Assembly (NCBI GenBank): GCA_026770585.1 | Contig: MU646466.1 | Location: 609,281-642,575, forward strand | DNA: 33,295 bases | From: Baffinella frigidus | Taxonomy: Eukaryota; Cryptophyceae; Cryptomonadales; Baffinellaceae | Direction of reading: 5' to 3' | Shown here: piece by piece, positions 1 through 12,100 of the stretch | Numbering within the stretch: position 1 is the first letter of the stretch | Layout: the number at the start of each line of letters is the position of its first letter | The notes under the pieces: generated by a model | Told to the model about the DNA's origin: nothing | The model's input: the letters and a program-made list of their open reading frames with translations, nothing else | Databases searched by the model: none | Made by a program: the position numbers and the translations under genes

Positions 1-37
1 AAACCCGAAACCAAGACCCCCAAACCCTACCCCCCAG

Positions 38-120
38 TGTTTCGCGTTCGGATCCACGACGCCCGTCTCGCGCGACTTCTGTACATCCGATGACCCTTCT
101 GTCTCCGAGCCGTGTGAGAG
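38..120 (+). CDS. Exon 1: C-terminal half of a TSP1 module
   Basis: Follows acceptor CCCCCAG and ends at donor GTAACA; phase 0 to 2. It reads CFAFGSTTPVSRDFCTSDDP then SVSEPCE. The spacing C...P.VSEPC is the usual end of a thrombospondin type 1 repeat. The first half of the module would lie upstream of the window. A damaged second copy follows immediately. Confidence 0.65.
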
Positions 121-3100
121 GTAACAACCAAGGCCCTCTCCGAAGTGGGCGTGTAATGTCTGCGCCGTGCCAGTGGTGACATCCAAAGCACCCGTCTCCC
201 CCGGCTTCTGCACGCCATACGCCCCCGTTGTGTCAGAACCGTGTGACAAATATCATTGAAGGCCCTCTCCGAAATGGGCGTGTAATGTTCAGGAACCGAA
301 GAAATGCCCCCCGCTACATGCGCGTGGGGTGCCTGCTACGGTCATAACCCCGAAACGATTTTCAACCCTAAACAATTAAACCCTAAACTCAAACCCTACG
401 TGCAGCGTTTCGGGCTGCACGTTCACGTGGACCCTACACCCTAAACCCTAAACCCCAAACCCACAACCCCAAACCCTAATCCCTGAACCCGAAACCCTCA
501 TTGCTAAACCCTAAACCCTAAACCTACACTCAAACCCTCAGCAAGTGCTCCACGACCTGCCTCCTGCACCCTACCCCCTATCTCTCTAACGCCAACCCCA
601 AAGATGCACCCAATTGCCTCAACTCTCAAGCCGCGCCGCGTGGCGGGTTCACGTGGACCCTTGGCGCGTGGGGGCCCCCTCGGTTTTCACCCTCAACCGA
701 TTTTCAAGCCTCAACCGACAACCCCTAAAACCTAAACCTTAACCCTGGGTGCAGCGTGTCGGGGTGCACGTTGCTCTGGAAGCAGGAAGCGTGGGGCGCA
801 TGCTCCTTTCAACCCTAAACGGTTAAAACCTAAATCCCAACCTTACGACCCCAACCCTAAATGCAGCGTGGCGGGGTGCACCTTGGAGTGGAAGGAAGGG
901 TTGTGGGGGGCGTGCTCGACGACGTGCGGCTCCGGGACGCACGCGAGACTCGTAACCTGCCGAAGGAGCGATGGCGCCACGGTACGCCCCCCCCCCCCTG
1001 ATCGAATCTCGCCAGGTAGTTATGATAAACGATCACATTCTGTTGTTTTCAGCCGATTTTCTAGTTTTTTTCAGGCGATTTCGACATTCTAGTTTTTCTC
1101 AGCCACAAAACTAAGCCGTGATGTCCAGTTTCCAAGTGTTTGATTTAGATAGCTGGCGGGATGAGATCGCATGCCCAAAGCGCACGCTGCTGAATTGGAC
1201 GCGATTGTCTTACTTGGACGCGACTGGATCTACTTGGACGCGACTGTCGGACCAACGTTACGATAGAGGACGTTGAAGGGTTTGTTCGACTAAACCGGCA
1301 AAATTGCACCGGGGTGACTAACCCAACCCGGGCAGGGTTTGTTCGTGGAGAAGCTGAAATCAGTCAACTACTGCAGGTGTCCGTGGGGCAGTGTGCGGCT
1401 CTCGGACAGGCTCCCCCCTCCTCCGAGGCCTGCACCTCCGCTACAGGTTCTCTAGCTCTGTCAGGCTCGGGTTGACTGATCGTTTTCACACTCAAAATTA
1501 ACTGAATTGCACCAAACCCCCGGGGAATTAACTTCCGGGCTCGCGAAATTGGCGAGACCACACCGTGTAAAGTAGAGCTAGGTTCTAGCTCTGCCTTGGA
1601 CCGGTCAGCTGACTATTATTAAGTTGAAAATTTGGTGCGTGGTGACAATCCGTCGACTTTGGAGCGGGAAAGGACCCAGTCTCACCAGATGTGTGCGCCT
1701 CCGAGACATGAAAGAAGAAAGAAGATACCCGAAAGCAGAAAGACGAGTCCCGAAAGCAGAACCCCAAAACCCGAGCCCCAAACCTCGAAACCCAAACCCC
1801 CAAACCTCAAACCCCAGACCCTAAACCCTAAACCCTAAACCCTAAACCCAACCCCCAAACCCGAAACCGTCAGGGTGCAGCGACAACATGGTGAACGAGT
1901 GCACCGCGGGCTCTCACACCTGCGTATGCTCCTGCCCGAAACCCTAAACCCTAAACCCCAAACCCCGAACCCTGAACCCTGAACCCTGATCCCCAAACCC
2001 CAAACCCTGAACCCCCCAGGCCGAAGACGCAGTGTGCAGCGACGAGGTGAACGGGTACACGTGCGCCTGCAACCCCGGCTTCCTCGGGAGTGGGCACCTT
2101 TGCGTCGACGCTGACGAGTGTGTCATCGCCTCGCACAACTGCGCGGACAAATCCGCTGTCTGCGTGAACGTCGTCGGTTCCTACCGCTGCGAGTGCCCGC
2201 CTGGCACCCACACCACCAACGGAGGCTTCCCGTGTGTCCCGTGCCCTGCGGGGACCACCGCCACTTCCGTCGACGCCTCAGGCAAACGATCCCCAACCCC
2301 TCTCTGCTATCACCCGCGAAGCCTCTATCAAGATTGTTATTCCTTTACAAGGATTGGTGGTTCTTTATAAGGATTATAGAGCTTCTAGAGGGATAATAGA
2401 ACGTGAAGGAAGCCCTCACTGGGGGTCCCTCTCGGGAAAATTGTAAGCGCCGACGGGGCGGGACCACGGCTCTCGATTTTCTGCGAGACCACGCCAGGTC
2501 ACAAGTGAAAAATTTATAACGAAAATTTTCACTTTAAACGTGTTGCATGGTACAGATCACACATTGTTGCGGTGGCGGGCTATGGACGTTGGGCGTGTTT
2601 CTTGTACAAATCTGGTAAAAGTCTCCACAATTAAATTTAGAAAAAATCCTACTTGTGCCCTGGCGTGGGCCGAGAGAGAGAAGGCTTCATTGAAGTGGTG
2701 GTGGCGAAGAATTGTGCTGGCAAGCTTGGGCTCCACACAGCACACTACAAAGGGATTTCGTGAATAACACATACGCGAATATTCCAGAGGACCCTACGGT
2801 CCCGCAGGGACATAGGGTTGTTCCTGCCGATATCATATACGATTCTTGGTGGCTCAGCCACAAAGAATCCCTTCGTAGCCCGCTGCGACCGAAACTCAAC
2901 ACGCATGAATTGACCCTCTCCTAAAGCCCACACCCCACAGCCCAAAATCCTATCATCAAAACCGAAAGCCTGAACCCTCGCTTCCCGTCCAGAGTGCAGC
3001 ATCTGCGCGGCAAACTTCTACGGCAGCCCCACGGACGCCTGCCAGCCCTGCCCGGTCAACCCCACACCCTAAGTTCAGGGTTCAGGGTTCAGGGTTCAGA

Positions 3101-6100
3101 ATTCAGTGTTCAGGATTTAGGGTTTCATTGCGCGGCCACTTCTTCGGCAACCCTGCCTCCCAGGACGCCAGCCCTGCCCGGTACACCCCACACCCTAAAC
3201 CATTCAGCCTGAACCAAGTTACCATGCATTCATAAACACTAAACACTAAACCCTGAGCTCTGAACACGAAACCCTGAACCCTACACCCGCAAACCCTAAA
3301 CCCTAAACGCGCAACAGGTGGGCGCAGCTTCTTCCGCCGGGAGCAGGCATCCTTCCAACTGCATCTGTGGCCTCGGTAACCCTAATCCACCGCCCTCTCT
3401 CTGCCACAGTTGACTTTTGTGTGAGAAGCGGCAAAGTTGACACATGCCCGCGGGTGGTTTGACCACTTACGGAGGCTTGTTTTGAGCTTTTGGCTACTTT
3501 GGGGGTCTTTGGCCACTTTTTGGAGCCACGACGGCCTCCGTCCCCGAACACAAATAACTCCTCAACTCTGAACCCTAAACCTCAATCCCCAAACCCCAAA
3601 CCCTAACACTTTCCCCGATCACCCCGCAGGTTTCACAGGCAACATCACGACCACTTCTGACACGTGCGCCATCGAGGTATTCTCATCTCGAAAGATAACT
3701 GAATCAATTCCCTAATCAGCGTTTTCATTTAGTTAGGAGGCCTTAATATCCTATTCAACCTCCTATTGAAAAGGAAATGATTCGGTTATCTTCCGAGATG
3801 AAATCCATTGGATTCGGATATCAGAAATAGTTTTGCAAAGTTTTCAGAAATAGTTTCGTAAAGTCGAGCGTTCCACACATCGGGCTACGAAGGGGAACCT
3901 GGTGGCTGAGCCACCAGGTTTCGGTTCGGATGTCAATAGGACTAGCCTATGTCCCTATGGTATTGCCTGCCGTAGGGTCCTATAGATTATTCAGTCATGG
4001 GTTATTCACGAAATCCCTTCGTAGCCCGCTGTGTGGTCTGGTACAAATTTAAAACCCTGGGGGTTAAATACATGAGTTGGAGCCGTTTCGATTTTCAAAT
4101 CAGCACACTTTTATGATTTGTACCACAAGAGCGACCTTGCAAAATTATGCATACACTAAAGGACTGTGAAATCGGAATCGGGGCATCCGGTCGCCATACA
4201 CATCGTGCGCCGAACCCCCCCCGCGCCCTGAACCTGATTTCAGGCGCTCGCTGGTACTCATGCGGTCCACTTTTCATTATGCAACCACCAGGTTTTGACC
4301 AGCAATAAAACCCATTCAGAGCGGGCTACAGGTTTGGGGTTTTCTGTTGTCCCGCTCGGGTGTACTTCCTGAATAAAACGTCTCGCTCTCTATGAGTGCA
4401 GGATTCTTCTATCCCCCTTTTTTTCTTTTCTTCTTCTTCTTCTTCTTCTTCTTCTTCTCTTTATTACTCTCGATACAGTTCCTAAGTAGGACCTTAAGCC
4501 TAGAGTTGAGCGATCCAAAAGTCTAAAAGCCGTAATATCTCTCGTCGTGGACCCTCCCGCTCAGCTGTACTTCCTGAATAAAGCAACGCGCTCTCTATGC
4601 ACAAGGGTGGATGCATAGCCCGCTCCTAGGAATAGCTCCTAGAAAAAACCTCAACCCTCACCTCTAAGCCCATGTTTCCAGGAACTGTCGTCGTGGACCC
4701 TGCGCGGCTCTCCGGGCCTCTCGTGCGATTCGGTCTGTGGGAGCGTCGGGAAAACGTACTCGAAACCCGAAACCCGAAACCCGAAACCCTGGACCCCGAA
4801 GCCTCAACCCTTGTCGGGAAAAGTTACCCTCAACCCCGAACCCTGAACCCTAACCCCTAGACCCTAGATGGGTCTAGGGATCCCTAGACCCTAGATGGAA
4901 AAATGGACTCTGGTCCCTAGACCCTAGATGGGAAAATGGACCTCGAACCCTGAACCCTGGACCCTGAACGCTGAACCTTGAACCCTACATCCTCAACCCT
5001 AACCCCAAATCTTAAACCCTAACCCCTGAACCTCAAACCTTGAACCCCTACCGCTCAAGAAATCTAGATTAGCCCCTACAAGGTTTTGGGTTGCGAGATT
5101 TGCAATTCGCCCCACAGGGTACACAATTTCTCAATCGCAATCAATCAAGTTTCGCCGTCGCGCTTAGGGATCAGGATTTCTGGATTGCAGAAGCCTGAAG
5201 GCTGTGGGGACACCGAGCAGGTGCGTGCCTGGGCTGCTCGACCAGGTCGACACGACCGAGGAGGTCACCCCCCTCACATAAACCCCACACCATGAACCCC
5301 GAGCGCCTACCGCTAAATGCAGCCCTCTCTAAGCCCCTAGCCCCTGCCCCCTAACCCTGAATCACTCTCACGGTTCTCAACTACAACCTAAACCCGAAAC
5401 CCGAGGACCGAAAATCGAAACCCTACACCCGAAACCCGAAACCCGAAACCCGGAACCAGAAACCCGAAACCCGACACTCGAAACCCGAAACCTGAAACCC
5501 GAAACCCGAAACCCGAAACCTGAAACCCGAAACCCGAAAGCCTGAATCAGGTTGAGGCAGCGTCACAGGCATCGATGCGCGCTATCTTCGACCTCGAGGG
5601 CGAGGTGTGCGCCCCCCCTGCTGTAGGGTTTCGGGTTAGGGGTTTGGGTCTAGGGGCTTGAAATTTCTTCGAGTGCGAAGGTGAGGTATGCGGCATCACT
5701 GAAGGGTTTAGGGTTGAGGGGTTGGGTTTAGGGGTGTAGGGTTCAGGGTTTATGGCTTTCTTCGACCTTGGGCGAGATATGAGGCCTCGCTGCTTTAGGG
5801 TGTGGGGTTTGGGGTTTAGGGTTCATGGCTTTCGCGAGGTAGGTGGCCTCACTGTTGTACGGTTCTACACCGTCCTGGTACACACCCTGCCTGGTGCAGT
5901 CAACAGTCATGGGACTCCAGGCAGCGTTTGTGCACACACGCCACCCGTGGGCTCAGGCTCGTGTGTATCCCCGCCGGCGCTTCGAGGCCTCGAAGAGGCC
6001 ACGCCAGGTCTCAAGTGCGAATTTGATTCTCAAGTCCATCCATGAGTGAAGTTGATTCTCGCCCGGAAATATGCCAACGTCGACTGGAATTAGAGGCCTC

Positions 6101-9100
6101 AGAGCACGAGGGGTAAACTGAAACTCCGGGGGTGGGTTGACTCATTTCAGCTACTACATCTGTATTGGGGGCAACCCTTCCCCCCTGTTCATCGTTGGTA
6201 ACTCTTAACCCCTGTTTATCGTTGGTAATCTTCCGCCCTGCCACCCGGTTCTACAAGTCTCTTGTTGAAAGTCAACTTGCCCAGAGGCAATTGACTTTCA
6301 GGCCTTTTCTGGTGCAAATTTGATCACGTGACCCCCAGAATCCGGGGGTCTTGAAAGATGGGTAGTCCTGAGAGTGGTTTATCGTGGGGTAACGCTTGCT
6401 CCCGGATCGGCAGGGCACCGGGCTGTATGCACACTACCGCGCGTCCAGCTTCGATGCCGTCTCCAAGGTCGCCCTCACTTGAGCGTTTGCGTTTTAGGGT
6501 CCAGGGGTTGAGGGTTTAGGGTTGAGGTCCACTTTCGGTGCGAGCGGGGACATCACGAGAAGCAGAACCCCTTAGGTGTACGGTCCACACGGTGGACTAC
6601 AAACCTTTCACCAAAAGTCAACTTAGCTTGTGGGTAGTTAACTTTGAGGATGTTCTAATACGAATTTGGTCACGTTACCGCTAAATCAAAAGGCCCCGAA
6701 ACCCTCGAAGCCCACGGTGCGGCTAGGGGTCACGGTTCTGCCGTTTGTGTTGAGTGCTTACGATTCATGGTTTACGGTTTACGGTTTGCTGTTGTGTCGT
6801 TTCGAGGACACTGGACACTTTGACCAGGCCGCGTCTCTTGAGTGGAGAGAGAGAGAGTTCGTTATTGACGACCAATTGGTCCGGGTCCACCTCTTCTCCG
6901 AAATGATGCGGTTGGCTGTCCTCGCGCCATGGGTGTTTGAGTACCCCGTTCCCGGTAGTGTTCGATCTACCTTCCCAACCTCTTGAGTGGAACCTGGTGG
7001 CACTCATTGTTGGTACCGGTTGGCCAAACTATCTAAGTACTTCACCGATACCGCCAGTATTCTGTAGTACCGAGGTTCTACTCAAAAGACTCGGCTAGAT
7101 CAAGAAGGTGTCGATCGCGACAGAGAGATTGTTTCTGATGTTCGCGCAAATACTTGCTCGCATTCCGTCTATCTGTTGGCAGAGACCGTTCCTGATGCGA
7201 GAGAGACCTTTCCACACAGCGGGCTACGAAGGGATTCATGGTGGCTCCGCCACCGAGAATCGGTCAGGATATCCGAACGACCTTATGTCTCTACGGATGG
7301 CCTACCCACACAGCAGACTTCGAAGAGATTTTGAATAACCAATAAGCGGCAAGACCTAGGATCTTACGGTAGGCAATCCGTAGGGACATTGGGGGGTTCC
7401 TACGGATAAGGTAACGGAAAGGTGGCCCGATTTTCGCCGAAAATACCTGGGTGACCCGCTGTGTGGCGTAGTGCCTTTTGGAATATCCACTTGTGCTATT
7501 CACGAAATTCCTTCATAGTCCATAACCTGTCTGAATTGGCGTTCTTGCAACCTGCAAACGAAACCTCCGACGCGAGCGCCCCCACGACGCGAGCCCCCCC
7601 CAAAACCCTAAACCTCAAACCCCAAACCCCGAAGCCTAAACCCTTGACCGGTCTTGCAGGTCTGGAGTGACGTGTCCGGGAACAGCAGGGACGGGCAGGC
7701 CTTCTCTGTTCCCGCACCGGCCAGCGAGCTCTCTGCGTCCGGCTCCTACCACAGTTGGGATACCACATTGGCCTTGACGGCAGACGAAGATGCATGGTTC
7801 TCCTTCTCGTATCGGTACAGTTCTGGTGCCTATCGCTACTTTGACCTCCGGGTGGGCGACACGACCAAGAGGGTTGTTTTGGATGAGTCCCGGGCGGTTG
7901 ACGAGGGGAATGGCTGCCTGCTGTATTCGGTGATGACCAACGTCAAGTTGCCGCGGGCGGCGTACACCACTGGCTCTCTCAAGGTGCAGATTGTCTACTG
8001 GAGTGTTGGGTACTCTGGGAGGTATTGCAGCAGCAAGTCTGCGATGGCAAAGGTCGTGCAGTACACGCCTGAGGACAGCAGCGCATCCGTGGTCACGTCT
8101 AGTGGGCACGGCGCCGCATCCAGCGTCACGGCTGTCACAGGTTGCGAGCCCCCCCAGAACACTCTTGATTAACCGCACTGCGGGCTAGGAAGGGGTTCTT
8201 GGTTGAACATCAACCAATAATCGGTTGGGATGTCCGTGGGAATACCCTATGTCCCGACGGATTGCCTACCGCAGGGTCATAGGGATGATTTACGTATGGT
8301 TTATTCACTCAATGCCTTGGTAGCCCAATGCGTGGGCTTGGTGCGAGTGTTCTGGCTGAAGCCAAAACCCGAAACGCTAGGTGGCGTGCAGGACGTCCTC
8401 CTGCTGGCAACTCTCCCCCCAACGTTCACCATCTGCTCTGTCAGCCGCTACGAGAACGCCGCGCACTCGGACAACACCGTCCTGGGCGCGCTCACCACGG
8501 GAGCTAGTTGGTATCACGGGCACTCGGGGGGAACCGCGGGAGTGTTCAAGTACTCGTCTACTACGCAGGTTTTGAAGGCCCCTGTCTGAAACGAGCCGTT
8601 GACTAGACAAGTTCGACGTCACTCATGCGGTTGTCAGACGCCTGACAAGTAACACGACGTGCATTCAGAATTCTCGCGACACTCAGCTTGATGCCCTGAA
8701 CCCAGAACCCTGAACCCTACACCGAAACCCCTGAACCCGGAACCCTCAACAACGCAGGGATTCTCGACCGCGGCGTCGCTGCCGGCAACCGACTGGCTGG
8801 TCATGTGCGGCCAGAACGCCGGGGAGGTCTGTTACTTCCTCCTAAACCATAAACAATAGTTTTTTAGGGCCCTTAACCCCTGAACCCTACACCCTAAATC
8901 CTACACCCTACACCTGCACCTTAACACCTAGACCTAAACCCTGGACCCTAAACCCCAAACCCTGAACCCTTAGGCACTTTGAGAGGTCTCTATACCCTAA
9001 CCCCATCGACTCTGAACTCATGGCCCTAACTGCTGACCCTAAAACCTAACCCTCAACCGTATGCTGTACACTCGGCATGTTATCCCCCTACCCGCACACG

Positions 9101-12100
9101 TCAGGATTGTTCCTGGCGCTAGGCCTTTTCGGTTTCGTCATCGGACTGTTGCGAAACCTGACCACTTGAGGCAAGAAAAAGCAGTATTTAAAAACCGGGG
9201 GTCCTTTACAAGTGGGGCGGTGTGAAGTAATTTTCACACACATAGCAGGATATCCCGCAGCAGTAACGTGACCAACCCCTCCTGTGCCTGGTACAAATGA
9301 AACAACTCCACATTTAAAATACTCCCATTTCTAGCCTCGAGTGGGACCGTGCTGCTGGCTTTCACTCTTATTGGGTTGTGTAGACTCTGGGTGTAGACAC
9401 GGCGCCTTGCAAGCGCTGAGCAACACCTCACTCTCGCTTTCACTTCCGTTGGCACATCACCCATTTACATCATCTGTCTCTGCACGCTTTGGTGCTTGCC
9501 GCTAACATCTCTTTCTTCCCCTCTCTCTCTCTCCCCCCCCCCCCTCTCCTATCAATCCTTTCGATCAAAGTCTCTTCCTCTCTTGCAGGGGTTGGTGCTC
9601 GACACCAACACATCGCTTTCACCCTCTCTCTCCATTTCCATATCCCTCTCTCACACTCAAACATTCTCTCGCTCTCTCTCTCCCTCTCTCGCCTATGAAT
9701 CCTTTCAATCTGGGTCTCTCCTTCTGTTGCAGGGGCTGGTGCTCGCGAACGGAGTCACGGCTGGACACGGAGCCTCAGGCCAAGGCAATGTCGGCCTTGT
9801 CGTCAACAACCTTTTCTCCTGGACCACCCCCGGTGACACCAAGCTCCAACCCTGAGAACCAAACACTGAACCCTGAACCCTGAACCCTGAACCCTGAACC
9901 CTAAACCCTGAATCCTGAACCCTGCACACTAAACCCTGAACCCTGAACCCCAGGCCCAGCACCCTGAACCCCAAGCCCTTCACCTGCACCCTAAGCTCTA
10001 AACCGTAAACCCTGCACCCTATACCCTAAACCCTCAACGTTGCCACTAGCCCTCCGAACTATTGTGATCTTTGGGTTGCAGTCTGCTCAAAGGCACCCTC
10101 ATCAACCCACCCCTCTCCGTGACCACCATTTGTTGTTCGCAGCAACCCTACAGGACCTCTGACGTGGCATCTTCGCTTTACACGCAGACCCGTAGCCCTA
10201 AACCCTGAACCCCCCCACGAAGGAATCGGCGGCGATTCCTACAACGATTCCTTTGGCGGCGATTCCGGCGGCGATTCCCTCGGCGACGATCGGGATCCCG
10301 ACGCCGGCAATTCCTCCGTGGGCTCTGCGTGGTCCGTTTCCGAGGTAACTCTAACCCCCTGAACGCTGATCCCTGCACCCTGAACCATTTAACGAAAACA
10401 TGCAAACACCAAAACATAACCCCAAGAACCTCAAACCCCAAACCCTAAACCCCAAACCCCAAACCCCAAACCCCAAACCCAAAACCCCAAACCCCAAACC
10501 CCAAACGCTACCCCAGGTGGCCATTTGGGAGCGTGCGCTGACGCGCGGTGAGATGGAGGCAGTCTCGGCGCACCTCCTCCGTACTCTTGCAGAGGGCCGC
10601 GACACCCCCTTCGCCGCGTCGATGTGCCCTGGCGGCGTCGTTTCTTCGAGTGATGCGGAAGCGCCGTTCCTTTCGCCTTCGGGCGCGTGCTTCTTCCGCA
10701 ATGGAGCTGGCGTAGACTGCAGCGCCGGTAACCTTCAACCTCCAAATCCTAACCTTTAACCCCCAAAACCCAAAACCCAAACCCCAAACCCCAAAACCCG
10801 AAACCAAAACCCCAAACGCCGCACCCCAAACCCCAAACGGCACGCAGCGTCGTTCGGGCGGAGGCGGCTGTGCATGTGTGCGGCTCCGTGCGCCGCCGAC
10901 TTCTACGGATCAGGCACCGAGTGCACTGCCTGCCCTCCCGGATCTCACTCTTCTGCAGGCACGCCCCTTCACGTTTCTGTTCTGATCTTGTTGTTCTTGC
11001 ACGTGTTCGTGTTTTTGTTCAGCAGTTTATGAAAGACGTTTGGCACTCTGGTTTGGGTGATACGTGGGATCGAGGGCTCTACGACCTCACCCGCAGTCTC
11101 CCCAGCAGTGCCCACTCCATCGTATCCAGCTCAGCGGGTGTATTCGGGCTTGTATTTCTCTTTTCCACAACGCACCATTACACTGCCAGGGCGGAGCTTT
11201 TGTATTAGTCAACTCTAGACCGAAAAACGATTTTTCAAATACACATTACGTGTATCTCGTTTCTAAAGTTGACAGATTTTTGGGGGTGTCAACTTTAACA
11301 AAATCTCTGAATTCGCAGTGCATTAGCTCCTCGAGGCTACAGCTTAAACCCTAATCCATAAACCATAAACCGTAAACTCTAAAACCCGAACCCCGAACCC
11401 CGAACCCCACGCCCTAAACCCTAAATTGACCTTCCCGAACGGATAGCCTGACCGTCAAGCTCTGCACGACCTAGGCAAAGAACTCTCTCGCGAGAGACTT
11501 CTTTGTTAAACAACAACAGATCCGGATCAACTTCACCCCTGCAACGATTCAGTGGATCGTCCTGGTTTAGGGTCTCGTGCCATGGATGTTTGAATACCCT
11601 GTTCCCGGAAGCGTTAGATCTACGTTCCTTGAAAGGCCTGAGATTGACATTGGATGCAGGCAGTGAGACGGCCATGGGTTGCACGTGCCCTGGATCGACA
11701 TACCTCTCTGGGCCGGTGCGTCCTAAACCCGAAACCCGAAACTCGAAACCCAAAACCGAAACCCGAAACCTGAAACCCGGCAACCAAAATCCAACACCCG
11801 AAACCCGGCAACCGAAACCCGAAACCCGAAACCCGAAACGCGAAATGACACCTCCCCTATCAGCCCCCACAAGTCGGCTTGATCGAGCAGCAGAAGTCCA
11901 CTCTCTAGCTTTGCCTCGCACGATCGGGTTGACGCACGATCGGGTTGACGTTTTCTGGCATCAAGTTTTCTCTTCAAACAACAAACCTCCCTCTCCCTCC
12001 CCAGGGCGTCGCCGGCGGCTCCTGGCGGTGCGCCGCATGCCCTCCCAACTCCTTCTCGGCCCTCGGGAGCCTCAGCGCCTCCGATTGCTTCTGCCAGTCT

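Larger units (their letters stand above)
10959..11659 (+). other. Intron 19 with family B and family H elements
   Basis: Unique sequence to 11177, a family B inverted-repeat element, a short telomere-like stretch (11345-11425) and a family H repeat lead to the acceptor GATGCAG. Confidence 0.6.

Noticed and set aside
4365-4380. Polyadenylation signal (GAATAAAAC) ending a gene
   Set aside because: Coding continues in phase across this point (exons 8 to 9), and the same AATAAA-containing block is duplicated at 4572 as intron sequence.
5921-5964. Extra TSP1 end exon (SVCAHTPPVGSGSC)
   Set aside because: The cysteine spacing is suggestive, but neither start nor end phase fits exons 11 and 12, which already join directly. 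Kept as possible remnant only.
6765-7007. Transposon protein encoded by family H repeat on the minus strand
   Set aside because: Frames in the three copies are not equivalent and contain stops. Only DNA-level similarity is supported.
7636-8178. 180-codon minus-strand frame opposite exon 13
   Set aside because: It is the shadow of a GC-rich coding exon. The plus strand has domain motifs, splice sites and phase continuity.
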